Part shown: positions 61,194-64,000 of the stretch, piece after piece
Numbering within the stretch: the stretch's first letter is position 1
Layout: each line of letters starts with the position of its first letter
Assembly: GCA_031551875.1 (NCBI GenBank)
Contig: JAVBNA010000007.1
Coordinates: forward strand, 60,047 to 124,046
DNA: 64,000 bases
Direction of reading: 5' to 3'
Source of the DNA: JAVBNA01 sp031551875
GTDB taxonomy: Bacteria > Bacillota > Clostridia > Oscillospirales > Acutalibacteraceae
Translations under genes and position numbers: made by a program
The notes under the pieces: model-generated
Databases searched by the model: none
What the model was told of the DNA's origin: nothing
Seen by the model: the letters and a program-made list of their open reading frames with translations, nothing else

Positions 61194-62081
61194 ATGTCAA
61201 TCATAAAAACAGAAAACCTGTGTAAAAATTACGGCTCGTTTGAGGCGCTCAAAAATGTGAACATTACGGTTGACAGGGGCGAGGTCTACGGCTTCATCGG
61301 CCCAAACGGCGCGGGCAAGACAACGGCCATCCGTGTGCTGCTGGGGATTTTGCGCGCAACAGCCGGTTCCGCCAGCATTTTCGGCAAGGACGCGTGGAAG
61401 GACGCCGTCGAGATCCACAAAAGCATCGCCTTTGTGCCGGGTGATGTCAATCTGTGGTCGAACCTCACCGGCGGTGAGGTTATCGATCTGTTTGTCCGCC
61501 TGAGGAAAAACGGAAACAAAAACCGCAAGAATGAACTCATTGAGCGGTTTGACCTCGACCCGACAAAAAAATGCCGCGCTTATTCCAAGGGCAACCGGCA
61601 AAAGGTGGCTCTGATTGCGGCGTTTGCGTCGGACGCCGACTTGTATCTGCTCGACGAGCCGACAAGCGGCCTGGATCCGCTCATGGAGAAGGTGTTCCAG
61701 CAGTGCGTCCTCGAGGTCAAGGAGCAGGGCAAGGCGGTATTTTTGTCCAGTCATATTTTGCAGGAGGTGGAACGGCTGTGCGACCGCGTCAGCATCATTC
61801 GTGAGGGCAGGATCATCGACACCGGCACCATGAAGGAGCTTCGTCACCTTACCCGCACCAGCCTGAATGTGGAAACCGAACGGCCGGTCGAGGGTCTGGA
61901 CGCGCTCCGGGGCATTTACAGCGTCAGTCAGGTGAACGGCAGCCTTTCCATGAGCGTGGATACCCCCGCGATCGGGGAGGCGCTCAGCTTCCTGGGCCGC
62001 TTCGGGATCATCAAGCTTGAATGCTCACCCCCCACTCTCGAGGAGCTTTTCATGGGGCATTATGAAAAAAAGGAGGCGTAG
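61194..62081 (+). CDS. ABC transporter ATP-binding protein
   Basis: 295 residues. Walker A GPNGAGKTT (36-44), signature YSKGNRQKV (~129, variant of LSGGQ), Walker B LYLLDEPTSGLDP (~150-163) and switch His in FLSSHIL. The NRQ-type signature is usual for ABC-2 drug exporters. The C-terminal ~70 residues are a regulatory extension. Works with the next permease (ends 3 bp before it); controlled by the TetR gene upstream. Confidence 0.95.
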   Translation: MSIIKTENLCKNYGSFEALKNVNITVDRGEVYGFIGPNGAGKTTAIRVLLGILRATAGSASIFGKDAWKDAVEIHKSIAFVPGDVNLWSNLTGGEVIDLFVRLRKNGNKNRKNELIERFDLDPTKKCRAYSKGNRQKVALIAAFASDADLYLLDEPTSGLDPLMEKVFQQCVLEVKEQGKAVFLSSHILQEVERLCDRVSIIREGRIIDTGTMKELRHLTRTSLNVETERPVEGLDALRGIYSVSQVNGSLSMSVDTPAIGEALSFLGRFGIIKLECSPPTLEELFMGHYEKKEA

Positions 62082-62084
62082 CCG

Positions 62085-63680
62085 GTGTTTGCGAACAATC
62101 TAACGCTATGCAGGCTCATACTGCGCCGTGACAGGATCAGCATTTTCCTGTGGTTTGCCGGGATAATGCTGCTGGTCGTCGGATTTGGCAGCATGCTGCC
62201 GGGCATGTACCCCTCTGAGGCGGAACGGCTGGTCATGGGCGAAACCATGAAAAGCCCCGCCATGGTCTCCATGCTGGGTCCTGTATACAGCGAAGGAGGT
62301 TATACGGTCGGGGCGCTGTACAGCAATTTCATGCTGCTGTGGTCCGCCATGATTCTCGCCGTCATGAACATTTTCCTTGTGATCCGCCACACCCGCAAGG
62401 ACGAGGAGCGGGGACGCAACGAGGTCGTGCGCTCGCTGCCGGTCGGGCGGCTGTCCAACCTGTCGGCCACCCTGACAATGGCGTTCATCGAAAATGCGCT
62501 GCTCGCCCTTTGCATGGGCGTCGGACTTTCCCTGATGGGCGAAAGCAGCATGGGCATGGAAGGTTCGATGCTGTTTGGCGCGTCTGTCGGCGCGGTCGGG
62601 CTGCTGTTTGCCGCGGTCACCGCGATTTTCTGCCAGCTGTGCGCCAGTCCCCGGACGGCGCAGGGGCTTTCCTTTGCCTTTTTCGGTCTGATGTTTATGC
62701 TTCGGGCCGCCGGAGATATGCAAAATGAAACGCTGGCCTGCCTCTCGCCGTTGGGGCTGATTTTGCGGACAAAGCCCTACACCGAAAACGTCTGGTGGCC
62801 TGTGTTTGTGACCTTGGGCGTCACGCTTACCCTCACGCTGGTTGCCTTTGCCCTTTGCGCAAGGCGCGACTTGGGAGAAGGGCTGATTCCCGCGCGTCCC
62901 GGCAGACGCGACGCGGCGCGGTCGCTGAGCGGCGCCGGGGGGCTGGCCTGGAGACTGCTTCGCTCCTCCTTTCTGATTTGGACAGCCGTGGTGCTCGTGC
63001 TGGGCATGGCGTACGGCTCGGTCATGGGCGACCTCGAGTCGTTTATCGAAACCAATGAGGTGTTTAGGCAAATCCTGACGTCCATGGGCGGCAAGTCGTT
63101 GACCGAACAATTTGTGGGTTTTCTGATGGTGATTATGGCGATCGTCAACACGATTCCCGTCCTGTCCTTTATGCTGAAAGCGCGCACGCAGGAGCGGAGG
63201 GGCTATGCCGAGAATATTTTGGTGCGGTCGGTATCCCGTCAGAACCAGCTCGGCGCGTATGTGCTCATTTCCTGTGCAGCGAGCCTACTTATGCCGCTTA
63301 TGACCGCCGTCGGCTTCTGGTGCATGGGTGAGGCCGTGATGAAGGATCCATTGCCCTTTACCACATACCTTCAGGCCGCCGCGGCATTCATTCCGGCGCT
63401 GTGGTTTATGATCGGCGTCGCGGCGGCGCTGATCGCGTTTCTTCCCCGCCTGACCGCACTGGTTTGGGCGCTGCTGGGCTACTCTCTGTTTGTTTCCTAC
63501 ATCGGAAGCATGCTCAAGCTGCCCGAGTGGGCGGAAAAACTCAGCCCCTACGGCTATATTCCTACGCTTGGCGCGGAAAATGCGAGCTATACGGGTGCGA
63601 TCATGCTGGCGGGGCTTGCCGCTCTACTGGTCTGCGCCGGGTTCGCGGGTTACCACCGCAGGGATATGAAGCTGGCATAG
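62085..63680 (+). CDS. ABC-2 exporter permease
   Basis: 531 residues, GTG 62085 after AAGGAGG. About 12 membrane helices in two halves; begins LTLCRLILRRDRISIFLWFAGI, the start typical of the tetronasin/polyketide-antibiotic exporter family, which is about twice the size of ordinary ABC-2 permeases. Pairs with the upstream ATPase; it likely exports an antibiotic or other lipophilic compound sensed by the TetR protein. Confidence 0.92.
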   Translation: MFANNLTLCRLILRRDRISIFLWFAGIMLLVVGFGSMLPGMYPSEAERLVMGETMKSPAMVSMLGPVYSEGGYTVGALYSNFMLLWSAMILAVMNIFLVIRHTRKDEERGRNEVVRSLPVGRLSNLSATLTMAFIENALLALCMGVGLSLMGESSMGMEGSMLFGASVGAVGLLFAAVTAIFCQLCASPRTAQGLSFAFFGLMFMLRAAGDMQNETLACLSPLGLILRTKPYTENVWWPVFVTLGVTLTLTLVAFALCARRDLGEGLIPARPGRRDAARSLSGAGGLAWRLLRSSFLIWTAVVLVLGMAYGSVMGDLESFIETNEVFRQILTSMGGKSLTEQFVGFLMVIMAIVNTIPVLSFMLKARTQERRGYAENILVRSVSRQNQLGAYVLISCAASLLMPLMTAVGFWCMGEAVMKDPLPFTTYLQAAAAFIPALWFMIGVAAALIAFLPRLTALVWALLGYSLFVSYIGSMLKLPEWAEKLSPYGYIPTLGAENASYTGAIMLAGLAALLVCAGFAGYHRRDMKLA

Positions 63681-63730
63681 GGGATCAGTCCAAAGCCAAA
63701 AGCAAAGCGTAATTTGACTATAATATAGCA

Positions 63731-63768
63731 AGAACAGGGCAGCCGCTGGTCGCGGTTGTCCTGTTTTT
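63731..63768 (+). terminator. Terminator of the TetR-ABC operon
   Basis: Imperfect stem GAACAGGGCAGCCGC with GCGGTTGTCCTGTT, loop TGGTC, followed by TTT. Confidence 0.75.
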
Positions 63769-63860
63769 CACGTTGCCTGATTATATCGTCAAAAGCAACA
63801 AATATAAATTACATAATTTTATTAAGAAAACATTTAGATTTTAGACAGTGTATACACAAA

Positions 63861-64000
63861 TTAAGCAATAATCCTTAACCAAAGCACAATAGCCGCTAGA
63901 TTCACAGCTCCGAGGAAAGCGAGCAGCGTCTTCGCGTACCGTGTAGCCACACCGCGCCACCTCTTTAGCTTGAGGAACGCATTTTCTACAAGATGACGAT
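63861..64000 (-). mobile_element. IS5-family transposase, 3' end (cut by window)
   Basis: Minus-strand frame entering from beyond the window: HLVENAFLKLKRWRGVATRY then AKTLLAFLGAVNLAAIVLWL and stop at 63861. This is the C-terminus of a DDE transposase of the IS5 family (IS427-like group), where H-x2-EN-x-F-x2-LK-x2-R-x3-TRY is typical. 45 residues visible. The element end should lie between 63769 and 63860; the palindrome GTGTATACAC (63848-63857) is near, but no inverted repeat can be paired. Confidence 0.85.

Overview
The window reads as a chromosome segment from a low-to-moderate GC Gram-positive bacterium, most likely a gut-type member of the Clostridia (Oscillospirales/Ruminococcaceae-like). 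The evidence is the ribosomal alpha-operon order with a KOW gene before infA, the rimP-nusA-ylxR-ylxQ-infB-rbfA-nrnA-truB-ribF cluster, a FeoB-associated Cys-rich protein, SipW/TasA-type secretion genes, NPKTG-type wall anchoring, a dockerin remnant, strong Shine-Dalgarno sites and clean sigma-A promoters. Taxonomy is inferred from gene content only.

Layout. 1-3.75 kb: translation/transcription operon (KOW protein, infA, rpmJ, rpsM, rpsK, rpsD, rpoA, rplQ) closed by a strong terminator. 3.8-10.6 kb: a frameshifted secreted-protein gene, a minus-strand PLP alpha-oxoamine synthase plus CpXC pair, an intergenic cluster of DnaA-box-like sequences, a Gfo/Idh/MocA oxidoreductase, trmL and a DegV protein. 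10.7-14.4 kb: glycolytic operon pgk-tpiA-gpmI. 14.5-23.1 kb: one 2837-residue minus-strand surface adhesin with two thioester-type domains, two pilin-type domains and seven ~181-residue repeats. 23.6-31.4 kb: Na/Pi symporter family protein, the feoA-feoB-Cys-rich iron operon with three copies of a GTTAG-N6-CTAAC operator, a LiaF-like protein, a PAP2 phosphatase and a thioesterase. 31.7-45.2 kb: lexA with a linked unknown gene, a lipoprotein, tadA, the rimP-ribF translation operon and hflX. 45.2-49.1 kb: a cluster of zinc-ribbon membrane proteins around a tRNA-Arg(CCG), then decayed genes (esterase-dockerin remnant, IS3 transposase fragment).

49.2-60.5 kb is the most distinctive part: two SipW-type signal peptidases alternate with three TasA/CalY-like secreted proteins and an NPKTG-anchored protein, followed by a 2104-residue secreted protein with GLUG-like and InlB-type repeats. 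The order suggests a self-contained system for exporting and assembling an extracellular fibre or matrix. 60.5-63.7 kb: a TetR regulator with a paired operator and an apparent AUC start, driving an ABC-2 drug-exporter pair. The window ends inside an IS5-family transposase.

Three genes carry single-base frameshifts at homopolymers (near 4286, 48262 and 48840) and two genes lack a canonical start codon at the expected place. Either this locus is rich in decay and non-standard initiation, or the assembly has indel or substitution errors; raw reads would decide.
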